48,431 nt of DNA from assembly GCF_003570985.1 (NCBI RefSeq), contig NZ_QXIW01000022.1, positions 9,679-58,109 on the forward strand, read 5' to 3'. The first letter of the stretch is position 1, and each line of letters opens with the position of its first letter. The translations under genes were made by a program, and so were the position numbers. This document shows, one piece after another, positions 36,886-45,095 of this stretch. The notes beneath the pieces are model-generated. The model was given only the letters and a program-made list of their open reading frames with translations, had not been told where the DNA came from and did not search any database. This DNA is from Candidatus Cryosericum hinesii (GTDB taxonomy: Bacteria > Caldisericota > Caldisericia > Cryosericales > Cryosericaceae).

Positions 36886-37992
36886 ATGCTGCCTATCACG
36901 AACTACAGGGATAGGGAAGGAAGGCTGCTCTCTCAGGGAGCAGCCTTTGGCATTGCCAGCAAGGGACGAATCTTGCCCGAAGATGATGACGCCATCCGAT
37001 CCCCATTCCAGAAAGACCGCGACCGCATCATTCACTCGAGGGCGTTCCGCAGGCTCCAGTACAAGACACAAGTGTTTATGGCACCCAAGGGCGACGAGAT
37101 ACGTACAAGACTCACTCATACCCTCGAGGTCGCGCAGCTGTCGCGCTCAGTGTGTGACGCTCTCGGTCTCAACGAGGATCTCGTCGAAGCAATTGCACTG
37201 GGACACGACCTTGGCCATGCGCCATTCGGACACACTGGAGAAGCTGTCCTGGATGCAAAGTTGAAGAGTATTGACCCCAGTCTGGGATTCGAGCACGCAC
37301 TACAGAGCCTTCGCGTGGTCGACACTCTGGAGCGTCGTGAGCGTGGACACGGGGATGTACTCTTTGGACTCAATCTCACCTATGAGACCCGCAACGGCAT
37401 TGCCTCTCACAGCAAGGGACTTGAAGAAATGAGCAAACTGGAGGACATGCGGAGTCCACAGACTCTGGAGGGACAGATCGTGCGACTCTGCGACAGAGTC
37501 GCCTATGTCAACCACGACCTCGATGACGCCATACACGCCGGAATCATCGATGCAACCGACGTTCCGACGGTGACCACGGAGGCGCTGGGTAGTTTCTATT
37601 CGCAACGCCTCGATACGATGGTGCTGGACATCATCCGGTCCAGCTCTGCTGTGGGCGAAATCGTCATGAGCCGACCCATACAGGAGGCCATGGACGGCCT
37701 GATGCTGTTCTTGAAAGACAGGGTATACATGCATTCAGAACCAAAACGCGAGGAAGGGAAAGCACGTGACCTGCTGTCTCGCATTTTCGACTTCTGCATG
37801 GAAGATGTGAGGCGTATGGACCCTTATTTGCGAGAGCACCCCATGACCTGTGAGTCAAATGATCCGGTTTCCATGTTCCGTGGAGACCTCCAGGGCACGG
37901 CACGGATCGTGACGGACTATATTGCCTCGATGACGGACCGTATGGCGCTCAAGGTAGCAACAGACCTGGTGATGCCGCACATCTACGTCTAA
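36886..37992 (+). CDS. dgt: Deoxyguanosinetriphosphate triphosphohydrolase-like protein (HD domain)
   Basis: 368 residues. The HD phosphohydrolase metal site is seen in RTRLTHTLEVAQLSR and AIALGHDLGHAPFGHTGE; the N-terminal DRDRIIHSRAFRRLQYKTQV is characteristic of the dGTPase family. These enzymes cleave dNTPs to deoxynucleoside and triphosphate. The ATG at 36886 fits the family start but has no Shine-Dalgarno; TAGAAT lies 8 nt before it. 16 bp after ppdK and 82 bp before dnaG, a neighbour often seen in Clostridia-like genomes. Confidence 0.93.
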   Translation: MLPITNYRDREGRLLSQGAAFGIASKGRILPEDDDAIRSPFQKDRDRIIHSRAFRRLQYKTQVFMAPKGDEIRTRLTHTLEVAQLSRSVCDALGLNEDLVEAIALGHDLGHAPFGHTGEAVLDAKLKSIDPSLGFEHALQSLRVVDTLERRERGHGDVLFGLNLTYETRNGIASHSKGLEEMSKLEDMRSPQTLEGQIVRLCDRVAYVNHDLDDAIHAGIIDATDVPTVTTEALGSFYSQRLDTMVLDIIRSSSAVGEIVMSRPIQEAMDGLMLFLKDRVYMHSEPKREEGKARDLLSRIFDFCMEDVRRMDPYLREHPMTCESNDPVSMFRGDLQGTARIVTDYIASMTDRMALKVATDLVMPHIYV

Positions 37993-38025
37993 CCAGGCTT
38001 AGAAAACCGATTGTGGTATGTATGT

Positions 38026-38055
38026 GAGGAGGCCGGGAACGATTCGAGCCTCCTC
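38026..38055 (+). terminator. Hairpin between dgt and dnaG, possible attenuator
   Basis: Perfect 8-bp arms GAGGAGGC (38026-38033) and GCCTCCTC (38048-38055) with a 14-nt loop, followed by TTTCG, 19 nt before the dnaG ATG. The left arm also looks like a Shine-Dalgarno sequence. The T-run is short, so partial termination is more likely than a full stop. Confidence 0.5.
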
Positions 38056-38074
38056 TTTCGTATACCTAGGTGGT

Positions 38075-39784
38075 ATGGAATACAAAGAGTACATCGCCGA
38101 CATAAGCACCAAGATTGGTATCCTTGACGTCATTGGCCATTATGTCAAACTGCGCAAACAGGGTCGCAATTATGTGGGCCTCTGTCCTTTTCATCATGAA
38201 AAAACGCCGTCATTCACGGTCAGCCCTGACAAGAACATGTTCTACTGCTTTGGCTGCAAGGCATCCGGAGACATGCTGACGTTTGTGCGCAAGGTGCACA
38301 ACGTGTCGCTTCCAGAAGCAATCGAGATCGTGTCCAAGGAATTCCATGTCGAGCTGCCGCCATGGCATATGTCCACAGCGGCGTCGAGGGAGCGTCAGGA
38401 ACTCCTACAAACGCTTAAGCTCGTCGCGACCGCATTTGCTGCTGCGTTGCAAAGCAGTCAAGCAGGTGAGTGCCAGGAGTATGTCAGAAATCGTGGACTC
38501 AGTTCTGAGACTGTGAAGCACTTCTCTCTTGGCTACTGTCCTCGCAACACAGACAGTCTCGTCAAGTGGTGTGCGGAACACGGGATCGATGAGGATAGTC
38601 TCGCACGCACCGGCATCGTGCAACGGCATGAAGGGCACTCGTTCTCGCCATTTGCCCATCGACTGATGTTTCCAATCTGGGACAGCATCGGCAACATCAT
38701 CGCATTTGGTGGACGAGCCATCGACGGGTCGATGCCCAAGTACACAAACAGCCCCGAGACTCCGCTGTTTGCCAAGAGAAGGACGCTTTACGCGCTCCCT
38801 CTGGCTGAGCCGTCCATACGTGAAACCGGGACGGCTATCGTCGTCGAGGGATACATGGATGCTATCGCTCTCCACGCCGCAGGTTTCACCAATGTCGTTG
38901 CCTCGCTTGGCACGGCATTCACAGAGGAACAGGGTACCCTGCTGAGACGGAGCGCCTCTCGCGTTCTGCTCAATTTCGACAGTGACGAAGCCGGCCAGCG
39001 CGCTGCTCGTCTTGCACTCTCGATAGCCGACCGAACCGGGCTGGACGTAGCCGTGGTCAAGGTCGAGGGGGCAAAGGACCCAGATGAACTGTTGCGCGAA
39101 CCTGGGGGAAAGGCTCAGTACCAGGTCGCCCTGGACCAGGCAAGATCCGTAGGCGATTTTCTGCTCGATGCTGCCGTCGTGGGCAGGGACATGAACTCAG
39201 TAACCGATCGAAGAGCATTTGTGCAAGAAATGATGGAGTCCGTGGACGACATGCAGGACTCACTGCTCAGAACTCAACTCCTTACTCAGATTGCCCGCAG
39301 GGTCAACGTTCGTGAGGAAGAGGTTCTCGCAATCTACCGCAAGGGCCGCACGCACACCGAACAGCCTGCAGTCGCTGATCCATGGAGACTCCCGCGGAAG
39401 AGTCTCGGACACTCCAGGATTCCGACGGGAGGGTCTCTGCAGAGCATGCGATCCGTGCTTGAGCAGGAAGTCGTCCATGGCCTGATACACAATCTCGACC
39501 GGCTTTCAGAGCTCTCGCCACTCCTCGACGGACTGTCGTTGCAGGACGAAGCCTGTCAGGAGATTCTCAGTGTACTGCGCCGCGAAACTTCTGGAGAAGC
39601 AGCTCTGGTGCCCTCGCTGGTTGCACAACTCGGACCGGAAGCTGCGGCCCTGGTTGGTCGATGGAGTCTTGAAGAACACCAGTTAAGCTATCAGGGAGTG
39701 AAAGATGCAGCCAGTAGGCTGCGATCGGGGTCGTCTGCCGTGACACCGGAAGATGGCTCGATAGCCCATGAAAGGGGTGAATGA
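38075..39784 (+). CDS. dnaG: DNA primase DnaG
   Basis: 569 residues. N-terminal zinc domain with [11 protein letters not shown] ... FYCFGC (CHC2 type), catalytic core with YCPRNTD and [28 protein letters not shown] acidic residues in [11 protein letters not shown] and [13 protein letters not shown], and a helicase-binding C-terminal region. ATG 38075 starts the protein at [15 protein letters not shown], with AGGTGG just upstream; the open frame extends 19 codons earlier through the hairpin, which I reject. The stop overlaps the rpoD start. It synthesises RNA primers at the replication fork. Confidence 0.95.
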   Translation: MEYKEYIADISTKIGILDVIGHYVKLRKQGRNYVGLCPFHHEKTPSFTVSPDKNMFYCFGCKASGDMLTFVRKVHNVSLPEAIEIVSKEFHVELPPWHMSTAASRERQELLQTLKLVATAFAAALQSSQAGECQEYVRNRGLSSETVKHFSLGYCPRNTDSLVKWCAEHGIDEDSLARTGIVQRHEGHSFSPFAHRLMFPIWDSIGNIIAFGGRAIDGSMPKYTNSPETPLFAKRRTLYALPLAEPSIRETGTAIVVEGYMDAIALHAAGFTNVVASLGTAFTEEQGTLLRRSASRVLLNFDSDEAGQRAARLALSIADRTGLDVAVVKVEGAKDPDELLREPGGKAQYQVALDQARSVGDFLLDAAVVGRDMNSVTDRRAFVQEMMESVDDMQDSLLRTQLLTQIARRVNVREEEVLAIYRKGRTHTEQPAVADPWRLPRKSLGHSRIPTGGSLQSMRSVLEQEVVHGLIHNLDRLSELSPLLDGLSLQDEACQEILSVLRRETSGEAALVPSLVAQLGPEAAALVGRWSLEEHQLSYQGVKDAASRLRSGSSAVTPEDGSIAHERGE

Positions 39785-41298
39785 TGGCAGATAAGAAGCA
39801 TGCGGTACGCAAGACCGAGGTTCGGGAAGAGGCTCATCCGGCCAAGGCGGTACGCAAGACCGAGGTTCGGGAAGAGGCTCATCCGGCCAAGGTGTCACGA
39901 ATCCCGCACAAGAAACTGACAGAGACAGTAGCCCTGCCCGAGCCAGCCCCCAAGGCAAAACGCGCCAAGCCGTCTGAGAAGAGCCCTACGACAGCTGTCG
40001 TAGCCGAACTGACGGAGGCGGCTCCTCTGGCGAGGCGCGTTCCCAAAGCCAAGGCCCCGAAGAAGGAGAAAAAAACGGTCAATGAGGAAGGACACGAAGC
40101 CGACCTGGATCTGGAAGAGGAAAACTCGCACGAAGAAGGCCCTGCCACAGAACCGCTGCTCCCGAAGAAACGTGAGCTGGTGAAGTTGCTGGACAGAGCC
40201 CGCCAAGCGGGTGTCCTGGACTACGAGGGCGTCATGAACGCACTGGAAAAACACGACCTCTCCGTCGAAGAACTCGACGTCTTCTATGAGCGGATGGACT
40301 TCGAGGGAATCGTCTTCGGTACTCCCCGCTTCGTCAAATCCACAGCCAAGAAAGCCATAGCAGCGCCTTCTATCCCCTCGATCATCCGCGTTACGACTCA
40401 GGAGGAGCAAAACCCGATCCAATCCTATCTGAGCGATATCGGCCGCGTGCCGCTGCTGACACCGGATCAGGAGAAGTCACTGGGCAAGAGCGTCATGGCG
40501 GGCGACATGGAGGCACGGCGCCAGCTTATCGAAGCCAACCTTCGTCTGGTCGTCAGTATCGCAAAAAAGTACACGGGTCGCGGTTTGTCCTTCCTTGACC
40601 TGGTCGAAGAGGGTAATCTCGGCCTTATCAGGGCCGTCGAAAAGTTCGACTACAAGCGTGGATTCCGATTCTCCACGTATGCCACGTGGTGGATTCGGCA
40701 GTCGATGACGCGTGCGCTGGCTGACCAGTCACGCCTGATCCGGGTTCCGGTACACATGGTCGAGAACCTCAACAAGATCGACAAGATCAAGAAGGGCTTC
40801 CTGCAGGAACACGGGCGAGAGCCGACCAAAGAAGAGCTCGCCACCGCTATGGGCATCCCCGTCAAAAAGATCATACGGTACCTGCGCCTCGGGCAACAGC
40901 CACTGTCTCTGGAGAACACCGTCGGAGATGAGGAAGAGAGTCGTCTGGAGAACTTCATTGAGGACGAGAAGAGTCCTTCTCCTGAGAAGGAAACCTTCAA
41001 CAAGTATTACAAAGAACAGCTAGAGCGTATCCTCGAGACACTCCCGGAACGCGAAAAGAAAATCCTCATCTACAGAGAGGGTCTTCAGGGTGAATACGAG
41101 CACACCCTGGAAGAAGTTGGCACAATGTTCCAGGTCACGCGTGAACGTATCCGCCAGATTGAGGCCAAGGCCAAGCGTAAGCTGAAGGAGATGATTGCCA
41201 AGGAGAATGGGATGAGCGAGGAAGATATGCACAATGATGGCAATGTCATCCGGCATCGTACGTCGTCGAATCGAAGACGGTCGCCCTCTCAGTCCTGA
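39781..41298 (+). CDS. rpoD: Housekeeping RNA polymerase sigma factor RpoD (SigA)
   Basis: 505 residues (504 from the second ATG at 39784, which has better spacing from AGGGG). A Lys/Glu/Ala-rich N-terminal extension of about 125 residues includes an exact duplicated 15-residue block. A region 1.1-like helix bundle follows ([20 protein letters not shown]). Then come region 1.2 ([19 protein letters not shown]), 2.1-2.4 ([33 protein letters not shown]), region 3 and region 4.2 ([20 protein letters not shown]). Complete regions 1.2-4.2 identify the primary sigma factor. It overlaps dnaG, as in the classic macromolecular-synthesis operon. Confidence 0.95.
   Translation: MMADKKHAVRKTEVREEAHPAKAVRKTEVREEAHPAKVSRIPHKKLTETVALPEPAPKAKRAKPSEKSPTTAVVAELTEAAPLARRVPKAKAPKKEKKTVNEEGHEADLDLEEENSHEEGPATEPLLPKKRELVKLLDRARQAGVLDYEGVMNALEKHDLSVEELDVFYERMDFEGIVFGTPRFVKSTAKKAIAAPSIPSIIRVTTQEEQNPIQSYLSDIGRVPLLTPDQEKSLGKSVMAGDMEARRQLIEANLRLVVSIAKKYTGRGLSFLDLVEEGNLGLIRAVEKFDYKRGFRFSTYATWWIRQSMTRALADQSRLIRVPVHMVENLNKIDKIKKGFLQEHGREPTKEELATAMGIPVKKIIRYLRLGQQPLSLENTVGDEEESRLENFIEDEKSPSPEKETFNKYYKEQLERILETLPEREKKILIYREGLQGEYEHTLEEVGTMFQVTRERIRQIEAKAKRKLKEMIAKENGMSEEDMHNDGNVIRHRTSSNRRRSPSQS
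39802..39891 (+). repeat. Exact 45-bp tandem duplication inside rpoD
   Basis: Copies at 39802-39846 and 39847-39891 are identical in all 45 positions by eye. Each encodes the 15-residue block beginning [10 protein letters not shown] and ending AHPAK, so the frame is kept. Identity at synonymous positions points to a recent event. Confidence 0.97.
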
Positions 41299-41352
41299 TT
41301 GACAGTCGGCACCTTGACATACGGGCTGCCAACATTACAATTACTATTACGT

Positions 41353-41428
41353 TCCCCGATAGCTCAACGGTGGTAGCACTGGACTGTTAATCCGGGGGTT
41401 GTAGGTTCGAGTCCTACTCGGGGAGCCA
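41353..41428 (+). tRNA. tRNA-Asn (GTT anticodon)
   Basis: 76 nt including an encoded CCA. Acceptor TCCCCGA pairs with TCGGGGA; anticodon stem CTGGA/TCCGG encloses the loop CTGTTAA (anticodon GTT); T arm GTAGG/CCTAC holds TTCGAGT. The D stem has only three clear pairs (GCT/AGC). It lies 54 bp after rpoD and just before a strong terminator, so it may be cotranscribed. Confidence 0.96.
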
Positions 41429-41462
41429 GAATTGAATCTTTCGGCAGTGACGTTGTCTGCTT

Positions 41463-41505
41463 ATAACAGAACCCGGGGGGAATCCCCCCGGGTTCTGTTA
41501 TTTTT
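41463..41505 (+). terminator. Strong intrinsic terminator after tRNA-Asn
   Basis: Perfect 18-bp stem (41463-41480 and 41484-41501) with a 3-nt AAT loop, including six G:C pairs at the tip, followed by a T-run. It ends the deoC-rpoD-tRNA unit. Confidence 0.93.
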
Positions 41506-41929
41506 ACCACATTTACGCCTACCTACGCCACGCCACATACCCTGTCTGTTATCTGTGGAAGCCGTCACCATTATCGACGCACGTGACTCAAGCAACGCAT
41601 ATCAATGCGCAGTACTTGACCGAACCGGTTGCGCAGCATCCTCCATTCTCTGGGACCCTCCTGCTGATACATTTCTCCGTCACGCTGATGGAAATTCCCT
41701 AAGACTCCGCTCATCGAGAGCCAAGTCAATTACCCATTGATTCTCAATGGAAGAGTGCGTTTACAGCCTGCCTTGTATTCCAGGGGATTGAACGTACGCT
41801 TTGTGGCTATGAATTATTGTACCTAAATGCCAAGAAGGGACAAACCAAAAAGCTTCCAAAGTTGTTGCGCAGATGGCTTTAGTGCGTAAATCGGTTCTGG
41901 TCAATATGTGAGGGGCACATCCCCATCAA
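41506..41929. other. Intergenic stretch with a possible transposase remnant
   Basis: 424 bp without an intact gene, lower in GC than its surroundings. On the plus strand 41703-41882 is open for 59 codons. Its end (GIERTLCGYELLYLNAKKGQ, then a basic tail) faintly recalls the C-terminus of IS6-type transposases, but I cannot confirm this. A 7-bp hairpin (CCATTGA-TTC-TCAATGG) lies at 41734-41750. No tRNA-Asn 3' end copy (attachment site) is visible. Confidence 0.4.
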
Positions 41930-42259
41930 TCAGGGTATTCCCACCATGATGTCTGTTCCTTCAACCTTGACCATGCAACTCTCTTCATCCTTAACCTTCA
42001 TTTTTATAAATCCGATCTTCGCCTCTCCAACAGCTTTCCCTGTCTTTACATCGAATCGAGCACCATGCCTCGGACATGTGACAATGCTTCCCTCCAGGAC
42101 ACCTTGTGCCAATGAGCCGCCAGCATGAGTGCACTTATTGATGATGGCATAGTAGGAATCATCCACGTTCGCCAAGAGAACTTCCTTACCATCTACGACA
42201 ACGATTATCATCTTGTTTTGGGGTAATTCAGCTTTGTCAATAACTCTTACATAGTCCAT
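41930..42259 (-). CDS. Small Rieske-type [2Fe-2S] ferredoxin
   Basis: 109 residues, a stand-alone Rieske domain. The cluster ligands are visible in CTHAGG and CPRHGARF (Cys-x-His ... Cys-x-x-His). The flanking pattern (ANVDDSYYAIINKCTHAGGSL; F-D-V-K-T-G-K-A) resembles ferredoxin components of dioxygenases and NirD-like proteins. The ATG at 42259 has AAGGAG 6 nt upstream; the frame continues eight codons further but without ribosome site. Probable electron carrier; no oxygenase or reductase gene is adjacent, so the partner is unknown. Base composition is lower in GC than the core genes, consistent with transfer. Confidence 0.9.
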   Translation of the reverse strand: MDYVRVIDKAELPQNKMIIVVVDGKEVLLANVDDSYYAIINKCTHAGGSLAQGVLEGSIVTCPRHGARFDVKTGKAVGEAKIGFIKMKVKDEESCMVKVEGTDIMVGIP

Positions 42260-42433
42260 CTCTATCTCCTTTGGGATCATCAAGTATGGTACTCACACAT
42301 AATTGACTGCACCACCCGTTCATGCTGCCCAACTGCACCTTTCGGCAGTGCGCCTTTTGCAACACGTCGCCCGCAAGGACTTATTGGATGGCCGGCTGAC
42401 TGGTACGTTCCCCGCTCCCGGCGGCGCTGGTAA

Positions 42434-42520
42434 AAACGCCTTGATGCAGTCGAAGGTATTCTTGGCACCGGCCTGCATCCCCTGGAGCCAGAACGGATCT
42501 ATCGTGCCCTGCGAGACCTT
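42434..42520 (-). pseudogene. Remnant of an alpha/beta hydrolase (chloroperoxidase/arylesterase-like)
   Basis: Twenty-nine codons in one minus-strand frame ([28 protein letters not shown]) match my memory of the cap-domain segment of non-haem chloroperoxidase-type hydrolases, which read V-x-Q-G ... W-x-Q-G-M ... Y/F-D-C/G-I-K-A-F. No nucleophile elbow or catalytic histidine is nearby, and the frame degenerates on both sides. It starts right after the stop of the frameshifted HEPN gene, so it may mark a deletion or insertion junction. Confidence 0.5.
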
Positions 42521-42528
42521 GGTCGTAC

Positions 42529-43404
42529 CTACCGCGGAGGTCGGACTTTGTAGAAAACCGACAAAGAGTCATCCTTTCCCGTAGGCATTCTGTGCCACTC
42601 ATTATTGCTTGTAATGTTGCACCAAATGATCACCTGCTCAGCAACATGCTTTGTCGTGATGTTGATAATTGCCTTAGGCTCACTGGAGATCGGTTCGAAG
42701 ACATCCTTGGAGCATGTCCAACTTATCGTATAATCGGTTGGATCGAATGCCGGATCAACTTCAATCTCTACCGTCAGTACGCCGCCGGGCCAAAGGACGC
42801 TCGTTGGTTGCTTACTTACTGAGGTCCTTCAGTACCCCGCCAGCAAAATCCAGCATCTGATTTCTAAAACACAGATTCCCGAAAGAGTCCGAGAACTTGA
42901 GGTTGGTCGGAACGTTGTATTCGCTTTGCATTCCTATCGCTCCATAGTGCTGCTTCAAAGACTCGATAATATCGGTCGAGTAGCAGACTACTTGCTCTGC
43001 CTGGTGGAGGCTGATCGGATTTGAATGATACAATCTGTTTCGTGGTCCAACAGTCGATACATAAACGTCCTTGCTTCATCTCGCCCTTCGGGGAAAGCAA
43101 ATCTTAGCCCTGGGGCAAAGATGCTATAGAGCTGAGGGTTGCAAATGATGTCGATCGCATCACTAAGTAACACCGCGTCTATCTTGCGACTGTAGCGCGT
43201 TGCATCTTGCCTAAGTCGTTCTTCTAGTGCATCAACGATGCCTTTCTTGATGAGCCGGTTGCCCGCTCCGTCGACATGTGAAAAAAAGTCTCCGTAAGAA
43301 GCCGATAGCTTCTCATCAATAAGCCTCCTCAGCCAATGTTCGAGTGATTCGATCTTCTCTTTACAGAGGTCCCGTATTTGATCTTCGGTTAGGGTATAGA
43401 ACAT
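42529..43404 (-). pseudogene. HEPN-like domain protein with beta-rich C-terminal domain, two frameshifts
   Basis: Three consecutive open pieces read as one protein of about 290 residues. Piece 1 (43404 to about 43045) starts MFYTLTEDQIRDLCKEK with GGAGG 5-6 nt upstream and ends RTFMYRLL. One missing base in a C-run (GGACC) shifts to piece 2, PRNRLYHSNPISLHQAEQ ... LKDLSK, stopping at 42812. Its RNRLYH fits the HEPN RNase motif R-x4-6-H. A 4-bp duplication (AGTAAGTAAG) shifts to piece 3, QPTSVLWPGGVLTVEIEV ... [10 protein letters not shown], an Ig-like beta domain, stopping at 42529. Known HEPN proteins are often toxins or defence RNases. As sequenced it is broken. Confidence 0.6.
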
Positions 43405-43472
43405 CCAACCCTCCGTGTATCGCGATACTCCCTCAGCGGTCGGTCAAGGCCCGCGAGAAAACAGCCGGTAAT

Positions 43473-43533
43473 GAACTGGCGGCCGGGCCGGCAGTAATAA
43501 TTCTCCCTTGAAACCCGGCCCGGCCGCCAGTTC
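43473..43533. repeat. 19-bp perfect GC-rich inverted repeat
   Basis: Arms at 43473-43491 and 43515-43533 (GAACTGGCGGCCGGGCCGG and its complement) with a 23-nt AT-richer loop. It lies downstream of the glsB-like gene and upstream of the HEPN-like gene, both on the minus strand. It lacks a T-run; it could be a factor-dependent terminator, a REP-like element or mobile-element ends. Confidence 0.85.
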
Positions 43534-43565
43534 CGGTGCAGGCGATTGTACGACTTTTCGCCAGG

Positions 43566-43817
43566 TTATCTCTTTCCGCCTCTTATGGCCCGCACGACGG
43601 CGATCAGCAATATCGCGCCGATCACTGCCGTAATGAGGGCTCCCCATATTCCGCTGCTCGGGATTTTCAGCAGCCCGAACACGTATCCACCGATCCAGCC
43701 ACCAATCGCACCGATGACCAGATCGCCAAGCAGGCCATAACCACTACCTTTCATGACTTGACCCGCAATCCAGCCTGCGACGATACCGATGATAATCCAC
43801 CAGAGCCAACTTGGCAT
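43566..43817 (-). CDS. GlsB/YeaQ/YmgE family membrane protein (transglycosylase-associated)
   Basis: 83 residues with three hydrophobic helices (about 5-24, 29-48, 57-76), glycine-rich, and the family pattern IIIGIVAGWIAGQVMKGSG and LGDLVIGAIGGWIGGYVFGLL. AAGGAGG lies 7 nt before the ATG. The family is small integral membrane proteins, often stress-induced; the molecular role is unknown. It stands alone between accessory genes and ispE. Confidence 0.9.
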   Translation of the reverse strand: MPSWLWWIIIGIVAGWIAGQVMKGSGYGLLGDLVIGAIGGWIGGYVFGLLKIPSSGIWGALITAVIGAILLIAVVRAIRGGKR

Positions 43818-44153
43818 ATCCTAGCCTCCTTGTTTCGAAATCCCAGTCAAGGATTGACTGTCAGACGTCAAGTGAACCGCGTCTTCAACGCCTGCCGGCC
43901 TCTTCTTGTCACTTGACTTTGCTCCAGGGTCAGCTTGTCCGGACGTCGACGAATGTTGAACAACATACTAATGCTATACTATCAAGCTGGATTGATCGTG
44001 TCAATCCCCCAGTTTCCCTCTCTCGGACCACGTTTTCTGATTTCCCCTCCGATACTCTCCGACAGTTTGCGGCAGGCATCTCAGTAGCAGAGCCATCTCC
44101 ATGACTCACGTCCAGGTGCTACGCGTCAATGGGTTCCCCGCTATACTGGATGC
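43818..44153. other. Intergenic region between glsB-like gene and ispE
   Basis: 336 bp between divergently transcribed genes. I see no coding potential. A 7-bp inverted repeat (GGATTGA-TCGTG-TCAATCC) lies at 43989-44007, and TTGACT/TTGACG-like boxes occur several times near the glsB-like start without convincing -10 partners. The ispE -10 element is at its right end. Confidence 0.5.
44142..44147 (+). promoter_or_regulatory. Probable -10 element of ispE, leaderless arrangement
   Basis: TATACT followed by exactly 6 nt and the ispE ATG; no Shine-Dalgarno between. No convincing -35 is seen 16-18 bp upstream. The same TATACT-N6-ATG geometry occurs at mraZ. Confidence 0.5.
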
Positions 44154-45092
44154 ATGAGCAATTGGGCAGAACGACGTGCTGGCGATACCGATCAGCACTT
44201 TGACGTAGAGACAAGGATCAAGGTCAACGCCTGGCTGCGCGTGGTACCTAAACGGGACGGTCAGGAACTTCATGAACTGGAGTCGCTTTTCCTGAGCGTG
44301 GCAACAGGCGATCGACTTCACTTCGATACACTTCCCTCATCGCGCGGGGAGTTCCATCTCACATCTAATCGTCCTGATTTGGTTCCACAGAACTCTGTGC
44401 AGCAAGCCTGGGTTGCCTTCAACAACGCCATCGAGCCACTCCACGGGCATCGCATACTTCAGATTTCCGCGTACCTGGAGAAGCGAATCCCCGAAAAGAC
44501 CGGCCTCGGTGCGGGCAGTGGTGACGCAGGAGCAGCACTGCTCGCGCTGAACCAGCTCCATGGGTTTCCCCTCGGCCATGATCAGCTCCTTGCTCTGGCG
44601 AGCTCGCTCGGTTCTGATGTCCCGTTCTTCGTCCGGCCAGGGCCGTGCATCGTGCACGGCACGGGGAAGATCGTGGACCCGATCTCCCCGCTTCCTCCCC
44701 TGTGGTGCTGCATCGTTCTTCCAATCTTCCGCATCAATACCAGGCGCGCCTATGCGGCTCTCGACGACGCCATCACCAGAGGAGGGGCATCAGAAGCCGA
44801 ACCCTCGGTCGACCTGAACTCCGTCATCAAAGCCCTTCGCACACGCACACCACTTGGAGGCTCTGATGAAATACGCCTGAACTCCTTTGAGGCAACCCTC
44901 GGCGAAAACACAGCCAGTTTCCTGAGCATTCGCAGCATGCTCCTCGCAAGTGGCGCCATTCTCGCCGGTCTCAGCGGTTCAGGGAGTGCTGTCTTCGGTA
45001 TATATGCAGAAAGGGCAGCTGCCTCGGCAGCTGCCCTTGACGTCCAGCAACGCGTCAGCGCCGCGCGGACATTTGTTGCGGAGATTCTATAG
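44154..45092 (+). CDS. ispE: 4-diphosphocytidyl-2-C-methyl-D-erythritol kinase
   Basis: GHMP kinase (312 residues) of the methylerythritol phosphate (non-mevalonate) isoprenoid pathway, phosphorylating CDP-ME. The N-terminal block KVNAWLRVVPKRDGQELHELES (usually KINLxLxVxxxRxDGYHxLxS), the ATP loop IPEKTGLGAGSGDAGAALLALN and the C-terminal ILAGLSGSGSAVFGIY are typical. GSDVPFFVRPGPCIVHGTGK matches the family's VPFF...G...GxG block. It ends 3 bp from the rplL stop, convergent. Its last 30 codons contain a strong inverted repeat. Confidence 0.92.
   Translation: MSNWAERRAGDTDQHFDVETRIKVNAWLRVVPKRDGQELHELESLFLSVATGDRLHFDTLPSSRGEFHLTSNRPDLVPQNSVQQAWVAFNNAIEPLHGHRILQISAYLEKRIPEKTGLGAGSGDAGAALLALNQLHGFPLGHDQLLALASSLGSDVPFFVRPGPCIVHGTGKIVDPISPLPPLWCCIVLPIFRINTRRAYAALDDAITRGGASEAEPSVDLNSVIKALRTRTPLGGSDEIRLNSFEATLGENTASFLSIRSMLLASGAILAGLSGSGSAVFGIYAERAAASAAALDVQQRVSAARTFVAEIL
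45011..45038 (-). terminator. Hairpin inside ispE, likely terminator of the ribosomal protein operon
   Basis: Perfect 13-bp arms (45011-45023, 45026-45038) around a 2-nt centre (in practice 12 bp with a 4-nt loop). On the minus strand it begins about 58 nt after the rplL stop, and CTTTCTGC follows. It is within the ispE coding region on the other strand, encoding an Ala-rich stretch. Confidence 0.65.
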
Positions 45093-45095
45093 AGA

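Noticed and set aside
41400-44153. Attachment-site copy of the tRNA-Asn 3' end marking an integrated element
   Set aside because: No second copy of the T-arm/acceptor sequence could be found by eye in the accessory patch, and no integrase is present.
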